A stretch of DNA of 64,000 nt from Pseudomonas sp. RIT288 (GCF_000631985.1 NZ_JFYN01000001.1:62001-126000); one strand, 5' to 3'; shown: positions 19,045 through 29,614, counted from the stretch's first letter. Notes: generated by a model from the sequence alone, not told the origin. Translations and numbers: made by a program.

Positions 19045-19725
19045 TTAGTCGAGCAAATCCAGCTGCAGATGATCAGCCACTGCCTCGGCACTCAGCGACT
19101 TCAATTTCGGCACGCGTCCCAGACACGGCGCTGGAAGCCGCTCGGCCAGCGTCGCCAGATTCTCTTCCAGACGCGAGGTTTTCGGATCAATGATATTCGC
19201 CACCCAACCGGCCAGTTGCAGGCCATCGCGGGCAATCGCCTCGGCCGTCAGCAAGGCATGACTGATGCAGCCCAGCCGTACGCCCACCACCAGAATCACC
19301 GGCAGCTTCAACGCGATAGCCAGATCCGACAGATTGTCCTGATCCGCCAACGGCACCCGCCAGCCACCGGCCCCCTCGATCAAAGTGAAATCGGCATTGC
19401 GCGCCAGAATTTCGCGCATCGGCGCCAGCAACGATTGCACAGTCAGCGCGACACCGGCCTCACGTGCTGCCAGATGCGGCGCGATGGCCGGCTCGAATGC
19501 CACCGGATTGACCTGCTGATAAGTCAACGGCACCGAACATTCGGCCAGCAGCGCCAGCGCATCGGCATTACGCAAACCCTTGGGCGTTACCTCGCAACCC
19601 GACGCCACGGGTTTGCCCGCCGCCGTACTCAGCCCGGCCGAGCGCGCAGCATGCAGTAACCCGGCAGCCACGGTGGTCTTGCCGACATCGGTGTCAGTCC
19701 CGGTGATGAAATAGGCTGCGCTCAT
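19045..19725 (-). CDS. bioD: Dethiobiotin synthetase BioD
   Basis: 226 residues, P-loop [10 protein letters not shown] at the N-terminus and the IEGAGGW segment that closes the active site. Uses ATP and CO2 to form the ureido ring of dethiobiotin from diaminopelargonate. The ATG overlaps the bioC stop (ATGA), and it is the last gene of bioBFHCD. The frame continues upstream through bioC in another register, so the start is fixed by [11 protein letters not shown]. No bioA is present in the window. Confidence 0.96.
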   Translation of the reverse strand: MSAAYFITGTDTDVGKTTVAAGLLHAARSAGLSTAAGKPVASGCEVTPKGLRNADALALLAECSVPLTYQQVNPVAFEPAIAPHLAAREAGVALTVQSLLAPMREILARNADFTLIEGAGGWRVPLADQDNLSDLAIALKLPVILVVGVRLGCISHALLTAEAIARDGLQLAGWVANIIDPKTSRLEENLATLAERLPAPCLGRVPKLKSLSAEAVADHLQLDLLD

Positions 19726-20534
19726 AAGGGTTTCTCCAAAACGGCGTAGACAACCTGGTAAGTCGCCGGCAATCCCTGTGCCTGACGGAACTGCTCGTAA
19801 GCCTCGACCAGGCCAATAATCCGCGCGCGTCCGGTCAAGCCACCCGGCCGTCCGGGGTTCAGATTGTGCGCGCCGAGCGCCTTGAGTTCGTGGGTCAGGC
19901 TGCGCACATCCGGGTAGTGCAGCACATGCGCCTGATTCTGCAGACTCACCGTACGAAAGCCACTTTTGGCACACAACTGCTCATACCGGGAGAACTCACG
20001 GAATCGATTGACGTGCACCAGACCATCGACATGGCGCCAACTGTCGCGCAATTCGTACAACGTCCCGACACAAAGACTAGCAAACGCGAAAATCCCGCCC
20101 GGCTTGAGCACGCGAAAGGCTTCGCCGAGCACCGATTCGAAGTCCGCGCACCACTGCACGGCGAGGCTGGAGAAGATCAGCTCGCACGTCGAGTCCTGCA
20201 ACGGCAGACGCTCCGCATCGCCAGCGATGAAATGCTGCGCGCCACCCAATGGTCGTGCGTGATTGAGCATGCCCTCGGCGATATCCAGCGCCAGCCCCTG
20301 ACCCTCGGCAAATCGCTCGGCCAATGCGCGAGTGAAATAGCCAGTGCCGCAGCCCAGGTCCAGCCAACGTGACGGCAGAAAACTCGCCGGCAAACGCTGC
20401 AGCAACTGTGAGCCGACGTCGCGCTGCAACTCGGCAACGCTGTCGTAGCTGGCCGCCGCACGGGAGAAAGAGGCTGCGACCTGGCGCTTGTCAGGCAAGC
20501 CGCCAGGCAGCGCAACAAGAGACAAATCAGTCAT
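19722..20534 (-). CDS. bioC: Malonyl-ACP O-methyltransferase BioC
   Basis: 270 residues. The SAM-binding motif [14 protein letters not shown] lies about one fifth in. BioC methylates malonyl-ACP, disguising it so that the fatty-acid machinery extends it to pimeloyl-ACP methyl ester. Start [12 protein letters not shown] at 20534 overlaps bioH by 8 bases. The class I methyltransferase fold is followed by a C-terminal region ending at [10 protein letters not shown]. Confidence 0.95.
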   Translation of the reverse strand: MTDLSLVALPGGLPDKRQVAASFSRAAASYDSVAELQRDVGSQLLQRLPASFLPSRWLDLGCGTGYFTRALAERFAEGQGLALDIAEGMLNHARPLGGAQHFIAGDAERLPLQDSTCELIFSSLAVQWCADFESVLGEAFRVLKPGGIFAFASLCVGTLYELRDSWRHVDGLVHVNRFREFSRYEQLCAKSGFRTVSLQNQAHVLHYPDVRSLTHELKALGAHNLNPGRPGGLTGRARIIGLVEAYEQFRQAQGLPATYQVVYAVLEKPL

Positions 20535-21258
20535 CACCGCACTCGTGTAGAAAAGCCTGGATCGCACCCGCCACGCCATGGGGGTCTTCCAGAAGAAACG
20601 CATGACTGGCCTGTTCGATCAGACCAATTTCGATATCCGGCAACAGGGCGAACAACGCCCCCGCCGCTTCCGCAGGCACTAAACCGTCCTGCCCGGCGAA
20701 CAGGTGCAACTGCGGACCGCGAAACGCCTGCAACGCTTCGCGGGTATCGAGTTGTGCGAGCAATTCCAGCCCGGCCATCAAGGTCTCGGGTGCCACATTC
20801 GGCGCACCGCCGAGCAGCAGTCGCGACATGCCGCGTGGGTCTTGCGCGCCCTGGGCACACAACAGCGAGAAACGTTTGAGGGTTAGTCGCGGGTCGGCCT
20901 GGCAGCCGGCGAGAAATGCATCGAACGTCTCGCCCGGCATCGCACTCGGCCATTGCTCATGGGCGACAAACGAAGGGTTGCTCGCCAGCGTCAGCAGCCC
21001 GCAGCAGTGTTCTCCACGCCGCGCCGCCAACTCGGAGGCAAGCATGCCGCCAAGCGACCAACCGCCCAGCCAAACGTCCCGAGGAATACGTTCATCGATT
21101 TCATCGAGCCAGTCCTGCAGGTCGCTGGAGTCCAACTCCGGCAGCGGCTCGATCTCGACATGCAGATGTTCGTCGAGCCCCTGCAATGCCGCGGCCAGAG
21201 GCTCCAGCGGCGAAACACCGAGGCCCCAGCCGGGCAGCAGAATCAGGCGATCACGCAT
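20527..21258 (-). CDS. bioH: Pimeloyl-ACP methyl ester carboxylesterase BioH
   Basis: 243 residues, alpha/beta hydrolase: nucleophile S68 in GGWSLGG, acid in [10 protein letters not shown] and histidine in [12 protein letters not shown]. It removes the methyl group placed by BioC and ends pimeloyl chain synthesis. The start [12 protein letters not shown] at 21258 overlaps bioF by 8 bases. Having bioH inside the operon, between bioF and bioC, is the pseudomonad arrangement; in E. coli it is unlinked. Confidence 0.95.
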   Translation of the reverse strand: MRDRLILLPGWGLGVSPLEPLAAALQGLDEHLHVEIEPLPELDSSDLQDWLDEIDERIPRDVWLGGWSLGGMLASELAARRGEHCCGLLTLASNPSFVAHEQWPSAMPGETFDAFLAGCQADPRLTLKRFSLLCAQGAQDPRGMSRLLLGGAPNVAPETLMAGLELLAQLDTREALQAFRGPQLHLFAGQDGLVPAEAAGALFALLPDIEIGLIEQASHAFLLEDPHGVAGAIQAFLHECGDD

Positions 21259-22429
21259 GGCTTGGCTCCGGCGGCAGTTGGGCAAAGCAATCGGCCAGTC
21301 CTTCTAACAATAGCTGCACCTGCGCCTCGCTGTGGGCGGCAGTCAGGGTCACGCGCAGGCGTGCGCTTCCTGCCGGGACGGTAGGCGGACGGATTGCCGT
21401 GACCATCAAGCCGCGTTCGCGCAGCATCTGCGACAGGCGCACGGCGCGACCGGCATCACCGATCAGGATCGGCTGGATCGGGGTGAAGCTGTCCATCAGT
21501 TGCAGACCGATCTGCTCGGCGCCGTGGCGGAACTGGCGGATCAGCGTCTGCAAATGTTCACGACGCCAATGTTCCGTGCGCAGCAACTCCAGACTTTTCA
21601 ACGTCGCACAGGCCAGCGCCGGCGGCTGGCTGGTGGTGTAGATGTAAGGCCGGGCGAACTGGATCAGGCTTTCGATCAGCTCTTCACTGCCGGCGACGAA
21701 AGCACCGGCGGTGCCGAATGCCTTGCCGAGGGTGCCGACCAGCACCGGTACATCGTCCTGACTCAAGCCGAAGTGCTCGACGATCCCGCCGCCATTGACG
21801 CCGAGCGGGCCGAAGCCATGCGCATCGTCGACCATCAGCCACGCGCCCTTGGCCTTGGCCTCGCGGGCCAGCGCCGGCAGATCGGCGAGATCGCCATCCA
21901 TGCTGAACACGCCATCGGTGACCACCAGCGTGTTGCCGGTAGCCTTCTGCAGGCGCTTGGCCAGGCTGTCGGCGTCGTTGTGCAGATAACGATTGAAACG
22001 CGCGCCGGACAACAGACCAGCATCGAGCAACGACGCGTGGTTAAGGCGATCTTCCAGCACCGTATCGCCCTGCCCGACCAGCGCCGTGACCGCGCCAAGA
22101 TTGGCCATGTAACCGGTGGTGAACAGCAACGCACGTGGCCGGCCGGTGAGATCGGCGAGGGCTTCTTCCAGTGCGTGATGCGGGCCGCTGTGACCGATCA
22201 CCAGATGCGACGCTCCGCCACCGACGCCCCAGCGCTCGGCACCGGCGCGCCAGGCTTCGATCACCTGCGGGTGATTGGCCAGCCCCAGGTAGTCATTGTT
22301 GCAGAACGCCAGCAACGGCTGGCCGTCAACCACCACTTCAGGCCCCTGCGGGGACTCGAGCAACGGACGCTGGCGGTAGAGATTTTCGGCACGGCGGGCA
22401 GCAAGGCGTGCGGCGAGATCGAAAGACAT
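21251..22429 (-). CDS. bioF: 8-amino-7-oxononanoate synthase BioF
   Basis: 392 residues from [16 protein letters not shown] at 22429. PLP-dependent alpha-oxoamine synthase: SMDGD, DDAHGFG and the Schiff-base lysine in [11 protein letters not shown]. Condenses pimeloyl-ACP with alanine. Separated from bioB by a family C REP of 85 bases; downstream it overlaps bioH, so the rest of the operon is tightly coupled. Confidence 0.96.
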   Translation of the reverse strand: MSFDLAARLAARRAENLYRQRPLLESPQGPEVVVDGQPLLAFCNNDYLGLANHPQVIEAWRAGAERWGVGGGASHLVIGHSGPHHALEEALADLTGRPRALLFTTGYMANLGAVTALVGQGDTVLEDRLNHASLLDAGLLSGARFNRYLHNDADSLAKRLQKATGNTLVVTDGVFSMDGDLADLPALAREAKAKGAWLMVDDAHGFGPLGVNGGGIVEHFGLSQDDVPVLVGTLGKAFGTAGAFVAGSEELIESLIQFARPYIYTTSQPPALACATLKSLELLRTEHWRREHLQTLIRQFRHGAEQIGLQLMDSFTPIQPILIGDAGRAVRLSQMLRERGLMVTAIRPPTVPAGSARLRVTLTAAHSEAQVQLLLEGLADCFAQLPPEPSHA

Positions 22430-22456
22430 GCAGGCCTCACATCTGAAAAATGACTG

Positions 22457-22541
22457 TGTAGGAGCTGCCGAAGGCTGCGATCTTTTGATGTTGTTTTTTA
22501 AAGACAAGATCAAAAGATCGCAGCCTGCGGCAGCTCCTACA
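22457..22541. repeat. REP pair, family C, between bioB and bioF
   Basis: Family C unit TGTAGGAGCTGCCGAAGGCT followed by GCGATCTTTTGATG, then an inverted partner whose core is CTGCGG instead of TTCGG. It lies within the bio operon. Confidence 0.92.
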
Positions 22542-22558
22542 TGGAATCCGTAAAGTGA

Positions 22559-23614
22559 TCAGACCGCAGCGTTATAGAACTGCTCGCTGCTCTTCTGCTC
22601 CACCAGCGCCTGCTCGATCGCAGCCTGATGCACTTCATCGGAATGCTCTTCGCGCGCTTCCGGTTGAATGCCCAGGCGCGCGAACAGTTGCATGTCCTTG
22701 TCGGCCTGCGGGTTGGCGGTGGTCAGCAGTTTGTCGCCGTAGAAAATCGAGTTGGCACCGGCGAAGAACGCCAACGCCTGCATCTGCTCGTTCATAGCCT
22801 CGCGACCGGCGGACAGGCGCACGTGGGATTGCGGCATGAGGATCCGCGCGACAGCGAGCATGCGGATGAAGTCGAACGGGTCGATGTCTTCGGCGTTTTC
22901 CAGCGGCGTGCCGGCGACTTTCACCAGCATGTTGATCGGCACCGACTCCGGATGCTCCGGCAGGTTGGCCAGCTGGATCAGCAGGTTGGCGCGGTCGTCC
23001 AGCGACTCGCCCATGCCGAGGATGCCGCCGGAGCAGATCTTCATCCCCGACTCACGCACGTAGGCCAGCGTCTGCAGGCGCTCGCTGTAAGTGCGGGTGG
23101 TGATGATGCTGCCGTAGAACTCGGGCGAGGTGTCGAGGTTGTGGTTGTAGTAATCGAGACCAGCCTTGGCCAGCGCCTCGGTCTGCTCCTGATCGAGACG
23201 ACCGAGGGTCATGCAGGTTTCCAGGCCCATGGCTTTCACGCCTTCGACCATCTTCAGCACATACGGCATGTCTTTGGCCGACGGGTGCTTCCACGCAGCC
23301 CCCATGCAGAAACGGGTCGAGCCGATGGCTTTGGCGCGGGCAGCCTCTTCGAGCACTTTCTGCACTTCCATCAGCTTTTCTTTTTCCAGGCCGGTGTTGT
23401 AGTGACCGGACTGCGGACAGTATTTGCAGTCTTCCGGGCAGGCACCGGTCTTGATCGACAGCAGCGTGGAAACCTGCACGCGGTTGGCGTTGAAATGTGC
23501 GCGGTGCACCGTCTGCGCCTGGAACAGCAAGTCGTTGAATGGCTGTACGAAGAGCGCTTTGACTTCGGCTAAAGACCAGTCGTGACGCAGGGTGGCAGAG
23601 GTGCTGGCGCTCAT
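22559..23614 (-). CDS. bioB: Biotin synthase BioB
   Basis: 351 residues from [18 protein letters not shown] at 23614, with AAGGAA 7 bases before the ATG. Radical SAM cluster [15 protein letters not shown]. Inserts sulfur into dethiobiotin using an auxiliary [2Fe-2S] cluster. First gene of bioBFHCD. A BirA-type operator with a TTGACA -35 element embedded in it lies about 100 bases upstream, so biotin repression is expected. Confidence 0.97.
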   Translation of the reverse strand: MSASTSATLRHDWSLAEVKALFVQPFNDLLFQAQTVHRAHFNANRVQVSTLLSIKTGACPEDCKYCPQSGHYNTGLEKEKLMEVQKVLEEAARAKAIGSTRFCMGAAWKHPSAKDMPYVLKMVEGVKAMGLETCMTLGRLDQEQTEALAKAGLDYYNHNLDTSPEFYGSIITTRTYSERLQTLAYVRESGMKICSGGILGMGESLDDRANLLIQLANLPEHPESVPINMLVKVAGTPLENAEDIDPFDFIRMLAVARILMPQSHVRLSAGREAMNEQMQALAFFAGANSIFYGDKLLTTANPQADKDMQLFARLGIQPEAREEHSDEVHQAAIEQALVEQKSSEQFYNAAV

Positions 23615-23705
23615 GGGCAGTTCCTTGGTTATGCTTGGCTGGCGACTGCGGGAACGGAATTCCCACAGGCGCGACACGGATGTTCGGCATATTTAAGGAA
23701 GAGTC

Positions 23706-24440
23706 ATGCACTGTCAACCACGATACGAACAACAGGTTTACATCTGTTTAAAAAACGTACAAACCTGCTTGCTGTGCGATGAACCCGCAGAAGCAGAATT
23801 GCCAATTTGCGTCGCCTGCGAAACCGATCTGCCCTGGCTCGGCGACCACTGCCAGACCTGCGCCTTGCCGCTGTCCAGCGCTGGCCTGACCTGCGGCGGG
23901 TGCCTGCTGGAGCCGCCAGCGTTCGAACAGGTGGTAGCGCCGTGGCGCTATGACTTCCCGCTGGACAGTTTGATTACGCGTTTTAAACACAACGCGAAAT
24001 GGCCGTTTGGCCACTTGCTCGCCGACGTTGCCGGACAATACCTGCAACATCGCTTCGATGAAGGTTTGCCGAGACCCGACGTGTTACTGCCGGTGCCACT
24101 GGCGAGCAAACGTCTGCGCCAGCGCGGGTTCAATCAGGCGGCGATGCTGGCGCGATGGTTGAGCCAAAAGCTGGATCTGCCTTTTGAGGAACAGGCTCTT
24201 CGGCGGATCCACGACACCAGCGCCCAACAGGATCTCGACGCCAAGGCGCGCAAGCGCAATCTGCGTAACGCCTTCGCTTTGGTCCCTGACGCTGAAGTGA
24301 AAGGTCGACACTTCGCGTTGATCGATGACGTGCTGACCACCGGCGCCACGGCCCATGCACTGGCGCGATTGCTGCGGGATGCAGGGGCCGCCAGGGTCGA
24401 CGTGTACTGCCTCGCACGCACACCGAAGCCCGGAAGCTGA
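23706..24440 (+). CDS. comF: ComF family phosphoribosyltransferase-like protein
   Basis: 244 residues, ATG at 23706 after AAGGAAGAG. N-terminal zinc-ribbon-like cysteines (CLLCDE, CVACET, CQTC, CGGC) precede a phosphoribosyltransferase domain with the PRPP loop IDDVLTTGATAHALARLL near the C-terminus. Homologues are needed for DNA uptake in competent bacteria, but the biochemical role is unsettled. Divergent from bioB, with the bio operator inside its first codons. Confidence 0.9.
   Translation: MHCQPRYEQQVYICLKNVQTCLLCDEPAEAELPICVACETDLPWLGDHCQTCALPLSSAGLTCGGCLLEPPAFEQVVAPWRYDFPLDSLITRFKHNAKWPFGHLLADVAGQYLQHRFDEGLPRPDVLLPVPLASKRLRQRGFNQAAMLARWLSQKLDLPFEEQALRRIHDTSAQQDLDAKARKRNLRNAFALVPDAEVKGRHFALIDDVLTTGATAHALARLLRDAGAARVDVYCLARTPKPGS
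23712..23742. promoter_or_regulatory. BirA-type biotin operator overlapping the bioB -35
   Basis: TGTCAACC (23712-23719), 15 bases, GGTTTACA (23735-23742), which matches the TGTAAACC-N15-GGTTTACA form of the BirA operator with one change. The left half read on the minus strand contains TTGACA, a perfect -35 for bioB. The whole site lies within codons 3-13 of comF. Confidence 0.82.
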
Positions 24441-24452
24441 AATCGCCACCCT

Positions 24453-24542
24453 TGTAGGAGTGAGCCTGCTCGCGATGGCGCCTTCACTACCAACATTGAT
24501 GCTGACGGTTCCACCGCGATCGCGAGCAGGCTCACTCCTACA
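24453..24542. repeat. REP pair, family B
   Basis: Inverted copies of TGTAGGAGTGAGCCTGCTCG and its continuation at 24453-24476 and 24519-24542, after comF. Confidence 0.9.
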
Positions 24543-24622
24543 GGAAACAGTGTTTGGCTTGACTGATGCGTCCCAAGCCGCCAACTTCACTTCCCACCGC
24601 CACCGTGAAAAAGCCCCCATCC

Positions 24623-25387
24623 ATGTCCCTGCCCACCCTGCTCTCCCAGCACATCGTTCGCCGTCCGCAGCGCATCGCCCTGCTGCAACACATTGCCGAA
24701 CAGGGTTCGATCACCCGTGCCGCGAAAAGCGCCGGGCTGAGTTACAAAGCGGCATGGGATGCGATTGATGAGCTGAACAACCTGGCGCAGAAACCGCTGG
24801 TGGAACGTGCGGTCGGCGGCAAGGGCGGCGGCGGTGCCAGATTGTCCAGCGAAGGCGAACGGGTGTTGCGTCTGTATCAGAAGCTGCAAGCCCTGCAGGC
24901 GCAGGTGCTGGAGGCCGCTGAAGACGCCAGCGATCTGGATCTGCTCGGGCGATTGATGCTCAGAACCAGCGCGCGCAATCAACTGCACGGCAAAGTCGTG
25001 ACCATCGAAAGTCAGGGCCGCAATGACCTGATCCGCCTCGAACTGGCCGAAGGCCTGTGGATCAACGCGCAGATCACCCACGACAGCACCGTGCACCTGG
25101 AACTGCAGCCGGGCACCGAAGTGGTGGCACTGATCAAAGCAGGCTGGCTTGAACTGATGGCTCCGAATCAAGCCGCAACATCTGGACACAATCTTCTGCA
25201 AGGCACCATCGAAACCATTCTCGATGCCGAGGACGGCCCCAGCGAAGTGCGCATCGCCCTGCCCAACGGCCAGACGCTCTGCGCTTTGGCTGAGCCGCTG
25301 CTGCTTCGCACACGCGGGCTGAGTGTCGAGCAATCGGTGCAGGTGCAGTTCTCGCCGTCCAATGTGCTGATCGGCACGCAGCTGTAA
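24623..25387 (+). CDS. ModE-like molybdate-responsive regulator (HTH plus TOBE)
   Basis: 254 residues from the ATG at 24623; a GTG at 24605 is in frame and possible. The N-terminal winged HTH (ITRAAKSAGLSYKAAWDAIDEL, residues about 25-50) is followed by two Mop/TOBE repeats, each starting with a segment like ARNQLHGKVVTIESQG or GHNLLQGTIETILDAE. This is the ModE architecture: molybdate binds between TOBE repeats and alters DNA binding. No modABC genes lie in the window, so the targets are elsewhere. Confidence 0.88.
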   Translation: MSLPTLLSQHIVRRPQRIALLQHIAEQGSITRAAKSAGLSYKAAWDAIDELNNLAQKPLVERAVGGKGGGGARLSSEGERVLRLYQKLQALQAQVLEAAEDASDLDLLGRLMLRTSARNQLHGKVVTIESQGRNDLIRLELAEGLWINAQITHDSTVHLELQPGTEVVALIKAGWLELMAPNQAATSGHNLLQGTIETILDAEDGPSEVRIALPNGQTLCALAEPLLLRTRGLSVEQSVQVQFSPSNVLIGTQL

Positions 25388-25457
25388 TCAGGCGCTGCAA
25401 CGAAAGCGTAATCGACGCTCATTAAGGTGGCTGCCAAAACCAAGCAGGGAGCCTGAT

Positions 25458-27359
25458 GTGAGCCTATTAGAAGAAAACCAATCGACTGACCTGGAAAAGA
25501 TGGTCGGCCTCAGCCGTCGCGGTTTCATCAGCGCCGGTGCGCTGTGCGGCGCTGCCATGTTCCTCGGCGGGAACCTGCTCAGCCGCAGCGCGCTGGCCAC
25601 CGGCATCAGCGCCGGCAACAGCCGCCTGCTCGGTTTCGAGAGCATTCCCGCCGCGACCACCGACGTCATCAGCCTGCCCAAGGGCTACAAGTCTTCGGTG
25701 CTGATCAGTTGGGGTCAGCCCTTGCACAAGAACGGCCCGGCGTTCGACCCGAGCGGCAATGGCACCGCCGCCGCTCAGGAAGTGCAGTTCGGCGACAACA
25801 ACGACGGCATGAGCCTGTTCGAATTCCCCGACGACAGAAACCGTGCCTTGATGGCGATCAACAACGAATACACCAACTACCGCTACCTCTACCCGCACGG
25901 CGGCATGCCGCAATCGGCCGAAGACGTGCGCAAGGCACTGGCCTGCGAAGGCGTGTCGGTGATCGAAGTGCAGCGCAGGAACGGTCAGTGGCAGTTCGTT
26001 CAGGGCTCGCGTTACAACCGCCGCATTCACGGCAACTCGCCGCTGCGCATCAGCGGCCCGGCGGCCGGTCACGAACTGATGAAGACTGCCGCCGACAAGC
26101 ACGGCAAAAAAGTCCTTGGCACCTTCCAGAACTGCGCCAACGGCAAGACGCCGTGGGGCACTTACCTGACCTGCGAAGAAAACTTTACCGACTGCTTCGG
26201 CAGCAGCAACGCTCAGCAGCAGTTCGACCCGGCGCAAAAGCGCTACGGCGTGTCGGCCGCCAGTCGCGAGATCAACTGGCACCCGTTCGACCCGCGTTTC
26301 GACATGGCCAAGAACCCCAACGAACTCAACCGTCACGGCTGGGTGGTCGAGATCGATCCGTTCGATCCGCAATCGACCCCGGTCAAGCGCACCGCACTCG
26401 GTCGCTTCAAGCATGAAAACGCCGCGCTGGCCGAGACCGATGACGGTCGCGCCGTGGTGTACATGGGCGACGACGAACGCGGCGAGTTCATCTACAAGTT
26501 CGTCAGCCGCGACCGCATCAACCATCGCAATGCGAAAGCCAACCGCGACATCCTCGACCACGGCACGCTGTATGTGGCCAAGTTCGACGCCGGTGACGGC
26601 AACCCTGATCACCCGAAAGGCCAGGGCCAGTGGATCGAACTGACTCACGGCAAGAACGGCATCGACGCCAGCAGCGGTTTCGCCGATCAGGCCGAAGTAC
26701 TGATCCACGCACGCCTCGCCGCCAGTGTGGTCGGCGCCACGCGCATGGACCGCCCCGAATGGATCGTGGTCAGCCCGAAGGACGGCCAGGTTTATTGCAC
26801 CCTGACCAACAACGCCAAGCGCGGCGAAGACGGGCAGCCGGTGGGCGGGCCGAACCCGCGCGCGAAGAACGTCTACGGGCAGATCCTGCGCTGGCGCACT
26901 GACCGCGACGATCATGCGGCGAAAACCTTCGCCTGGGATCTGTTTGTGGTCGCCGGCAATCCGGGTGTACATGCCGGCACGCCGAAGGGTGGTTCGTCGA
27001 ACATCACCCCGCAGAATATGTTCAACAGCCCGGACGGTTTGGGCTTCGACAAGGCCGGGCGCTTGTGGATTCTGACTGACGGCGACTCAAGCAACGCCGG
27101 CGACTTTGCCGGAATGGGTAACAACCAGATGCTCTGTGCCGATCCCAAGACCGGTGAGATTCGCCGGTTCATGGTCGGGCCGATTGGTTGCGAAGTCACC
27201 GGGATCAGCTTCTCGCCGGATCAGAAAACCCTGTTTGTCGGGATCCAGCATCCGGGCGAGAACGGTGGTTCGACCTTCCCCGAGCATCTGCCGAATGGCA
27301 AGCCACGGTCTTCGGTGATGGCGATTACCCGCGAGGATGGCGGCGTCGTCGGCGCCTGA
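25458..27359 (+). CDS. PhoX family (DUF839) protein, Tat-exported
   Basis: 633 residues from a GTG at 25458 with GGGAG seven bases upstream. A twin-arginine signal, LSRRGFISAGA followed by a hydrophobic stretch to about residue 48, predicts folded export to the periplasm. The body is the PhoX beta-propeller, with segments such as GTYLTCEENFTDCFG and HGWVVEIDPFDP. PhoX enzymes are calcium- and iron-dependent alkaline phosphatases, but many pseudomonad members of this length are not tested. No Pho box is evident in the 70 bases before it, which leaves the phosphatase role uncertain. Confidence 0.87.
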   Translation: MSLLEENQSTDLEKMVGLSRRGFISAGALCGAAMFLGGNLLSRSALATGISAGNSRLLGFESIPAATTDVISLPKGYKSSVLISWGQPLHKNGPAFDPSGNGTAAAQEVQFGDNNDGMSLFEFPDDRNRALMAINNEYTNYRYLYPHGGMPQSAEDVRKALACEGVSVIEVQRRNGQWQFVQGSRYNRRIHGNSPLRISGPAAGHELMKTAADKHGKKVLGTFQNCANGKTPWGTYLTCEENFTDCFGSSNAQQQFDPAQKRYGVSAASREINWHPFDPRFDMAKNPNELNRHGWVVEIDPFDPQSTPVKRTALGRFKHENAALAETDDGRAVVYMGDDERGEFIYKFVSRDRINHRNAKANRDILDHGTLYVAKFDAGDGNPDHPKGQGQWIELTHGKNGIDASSGFADQAEVLIHARLAASVVGATRMDRPEWIVVSPKDGQVYCTLTNNAKRGEDGQPVGGPNPRAKNVYGQILRWRTDRDDHAAKTFAWDLFVVAGNPGVHAGTPKGGSSNITPQNMFNSPDGLGFDKAGRLWILTDGDSSNAGDFAGMGNNQMLCADPKTGEIRRFMVGPIGCEVTGISFSPDQKTLFVGIQHPGENGGSTFPEHLPNGKPRSSVMAITREDGGVVGA

Positions 27360-27368
27360 TAAATCGCT

Positions 27369-27433
27369 TTCGCGAGCAGGCTCGCTCCCACAGAAGATTG
27401 CATTCCAAATGTGGGAGCGAGCCTGCTCGCGAA
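27369..27433. repeat. REP pair, family A
   Basis: Facing family A units between the PhoX gene and srkA. Confidence 0.9.
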
Positions 27434-27525
27434 GAAGTCCAACCCGACACCAACCAACTACCCCGCTGCCATCTGCGCTACCATGCTGGGCCGGACGCGG
27501 CAGCCTGCTGCGCGCAGGAGTCAGC

Positions 27526-28500
27526 ATGGCCCACCCGTTTGAAACCCTCACCCCCGATCTCGTGCTCGATGCCGTCGAAAGCATCGGGTTTCTCAGTGAT
27601 GCGCGCATTCTCGCGCTCAACAGCTATGAGAACCGCGTCTATCAGGTCGGCATCGAAGACTCCGAACCGCTGATCGCCAAGTTCTACCGTCCGCAACGCT
27701 GGACCAACGAAGCCATCCTCGAAGAACACCAGTTCACCTTCGAACTGGCCGACGTCGAGATTCCCGTGGTGGCGCCGCTGATTCACAACGGCCAGACCCT
27801 GCACGAACACGCCGGTTTCCGTTTCACCCTGTTTCCGCGTCGCGGCGGCCGTGCGCCGGAGCCGGGCAATCTCGATCAGTTGTATCGCCTCGGTCAGTTG
27901 CTCGGGCGCATTCATGCGGTCGGTGCGACCAAACCGTTCGAACACCGTGAAGCACTGGGCGTGCAGAACTTCGGCCATGCCTCGCTGGCGACGTTGCTTG
28001 AAGGCAACTTCATCCCCAAGAGCTTGCTGCCGGCCTACGAGTCAGTGGCCCGCGACCTGCTCAAGCGGGTCGAAGACGTCTACGCCGCCACGCCGCACCA
28101 GAACATCCGCATGCATGGCGACTGCCACCCCGGCAACATGATGTGCCGCGATGAAATGTTTCACATCGTCGACCTCGACGACTGCCGCATGGGTCCGGCC
28201 GTGCAGGACATCTGGATGATGCTCGCCGGCGACCGTCAGGAATGCCTCGGCCAACTGTCGGAGCTGATGGACGGCTACAACGAATTCCACGACTTCGATC
28301 CCCGTGAACTGGCGCTGATCGAACCGCTGCGCGCCCTGCGCCTGATGCACTACAGTGCCTGGCTGGCGCGGCGCTGGGACGACCCGGCGTTCCCGCACAG
28401 TTTTCCGTGGTTCGGTACGGAACGGTATTGGGGCGATCAGGTGCTGGCCTTGCGTGAGCAACTGTCAGCGCTGAATGAAGAACCCCTGAAACTCTTCTGA
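27526..28500 (+). CDS. srkA: Stress response kinase SrkA (YihE)
   Basis: 324 residues from the ATG at 27526 with AGGAG five bases upstream. Eukaryotic-like aminoglycoside phosphotransferase/choline kinase fold: catalytic loop MHGDCHPGNMM and metal motif IVDLDDCRMGP. SrkA (YihE) is a Ser/Thr kinase that counters stress-induced cell death in enteric bacteria. In E. coli it is next to dsbA; here it is alone between REP elements. Confidence 0.9.
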   Translation: MAHPFETLTPDLVLDAVESIGFLSDARILALNSYENRVYQVGIEDSEPLIAKFYRPQRWTNEAILEEHQFTFELADVEIPVVAPLIHNGQTLHEHAGFRFTLFPRRGGRAPEPGNLDQLYRLGQLLGRIHAVGATKPFEHREALGVQNFGHASLATLLEGNFIPKSLLPAYESVARDLLKRVEDVYAATPHQNIRMHGDCHPGNMMCRDEMFHIVDLDDCRMGPAVQDIWMMLAGDRQECLGQLSELMDGYNEFHDFDPRELALIEPLRALRLMHYSAWLARRWDDPAFPHSFPWFGTERYWGDQVLALREQLSALNEEPLKLF

Positions 28501-28514
28501 TTCACCACCGCCTC

Positions 28515-28604
28515 TGTAGGAGTGAGCCCGCTCGCGATAGCGTTTTATCAGTCGACGTAAATGTTGAATGTCAGACCGCTATCGCGAGCAGGCTCACTCC
28601 TACA
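28515..28604. repeat. REP pair, family B
   Basis: Inverted family B units after srkA; the left copy has GAGCCCGCTCGCG instead of GAGCCTGCTCGCG. Confidence 0.9.
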
Positions 28605-28705
28605 GGGTTCTGGTGTTCACACTTTTCTGACCAATCAGCTCAGGCATTCCGAGACAAATCTCCTTACAATCCCTGCTTTGTCAGCTGCCTAAGCAAGGAT
28701 TCTGC

Positions 28706-29593
28706 ATGCAAGCCGCCAACCCGCGTCGCGGGTACATTCTGGGCCTGAGTGCCTACATTATCTGGGGCCTGTTCCCGATCTACTTCAAAGCCATCGCCGA
28801 AGTCCCCGCTGTCGAGATCATCATTCACCGCGTGTTGTGGTCGGCGCTGTTCGGCGCGCTGTTGCTGATGGTGTGGAAGCACCCGGGCTGGTTGCGCGAG
28901 TTGCTCGACAACCCCAAGCGTCTGGCGATCCTGGCCCTGAGCGGCACCCTGATCGCGGCCAACTGGCTGACCTACGTGTGGTCGGTGAACAACGGGCGCA
29001 TGCTCGAAGCGAGCCTCGGTTACTACATCAACCCGCTGGTCAACGTGCTGTTGGGGATGCTGATTCTCGGCGAACGCCTGCGGCGCATGCAGTGGATCGC
29101 CGTGGGGCTGGCGGCCGTTGGCGTGGCGCAGCAGGTGTGGCAGGTCGGCAGTCTGCCGTGGGTGTCGCTGGTGCTGGCGCTGACCTTCGGCTTTTACGGC
29201 TTGATCCGCAAACAAGCGCCGGTCAAGGCCTTGCCGGGGCTGGTGGTGGAGACCTGGATGCTGGTGCCGATCGCCGTGGCCTGGCTGCTGTTCAATCAGA
29301 CCGCCACCAGCGCACAACCGGAGTTCTGGACCACCTCGCAAGCCTGGTGGCTGGTGGCGGCCGGCCCGGTGACGCTGGTGCCGCTGGTGTGCTTCAACGC
29401 CGCTACCCGTCATCTGCCCTACACCACTATCGGTTTCCTCCAGTACACGGCGCCTACGCTGGTGCTGCTACAGGCGGTGCTGCTGTTCGGTGAGCACTTG
29501 TCGTCGAGCACGCTGATCGCGTTCATCTTCATCTGGGCCGGTCTGGCCGTTTACAGCGTCGATGCGGTGATCAGTTTGCGTCGGCGCAACTGA
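28706..29593 (+). CDS. rarD: EamA-family transporter RarD
   Basis: 295 residues with about ten hydrophobic helices in two EamA repeats. SAYIIWGLFPIYFKAIAEVP near the N-terminus is the RarD signature, and the C-terminus has LQYTAPTLVLLQAVLLFGE. RarD is linked to chloramphenicol sensitivity in E. coli by name only; the substrate is unknown. ATG at 28706 follows AAGGA. Confidence 0.88.
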   Translation: MQAANPRRGYILGLSAYIIWGLFPIYFKAIAEVPAVEIIIHRVLWSALFGALLLMVWKHPGWLRELLDNPKRLAILALSGTLIAANWLTYVWSVNNGRMLEASLGYYINPLVNVLLGMLILGERLRRMQWIAVGLAAVGVAQQVWQVGSLPWVSLVLALTFGFYGLIRKQAPVKALPGLVVETWMLVPIAVAWLLFNQTATSAQPEFWTTSQAWWLVAAGPVTLVPLVCFNAATRHLPYTTIGFLQYTAPTLVLLQAVLLFGEHLSSSTLIAFIFIWAGLAVYSVDAVISLRRRN

Positions 29594-29614
29594 TCAAAAA
29601 ACGCACAAAGCTTC

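Noticed and set aside
25388..25457. Pho box before the PhoX gene
   Set aside because: No CTGTCAT-type direct repeats could be found in the 70-base gap.
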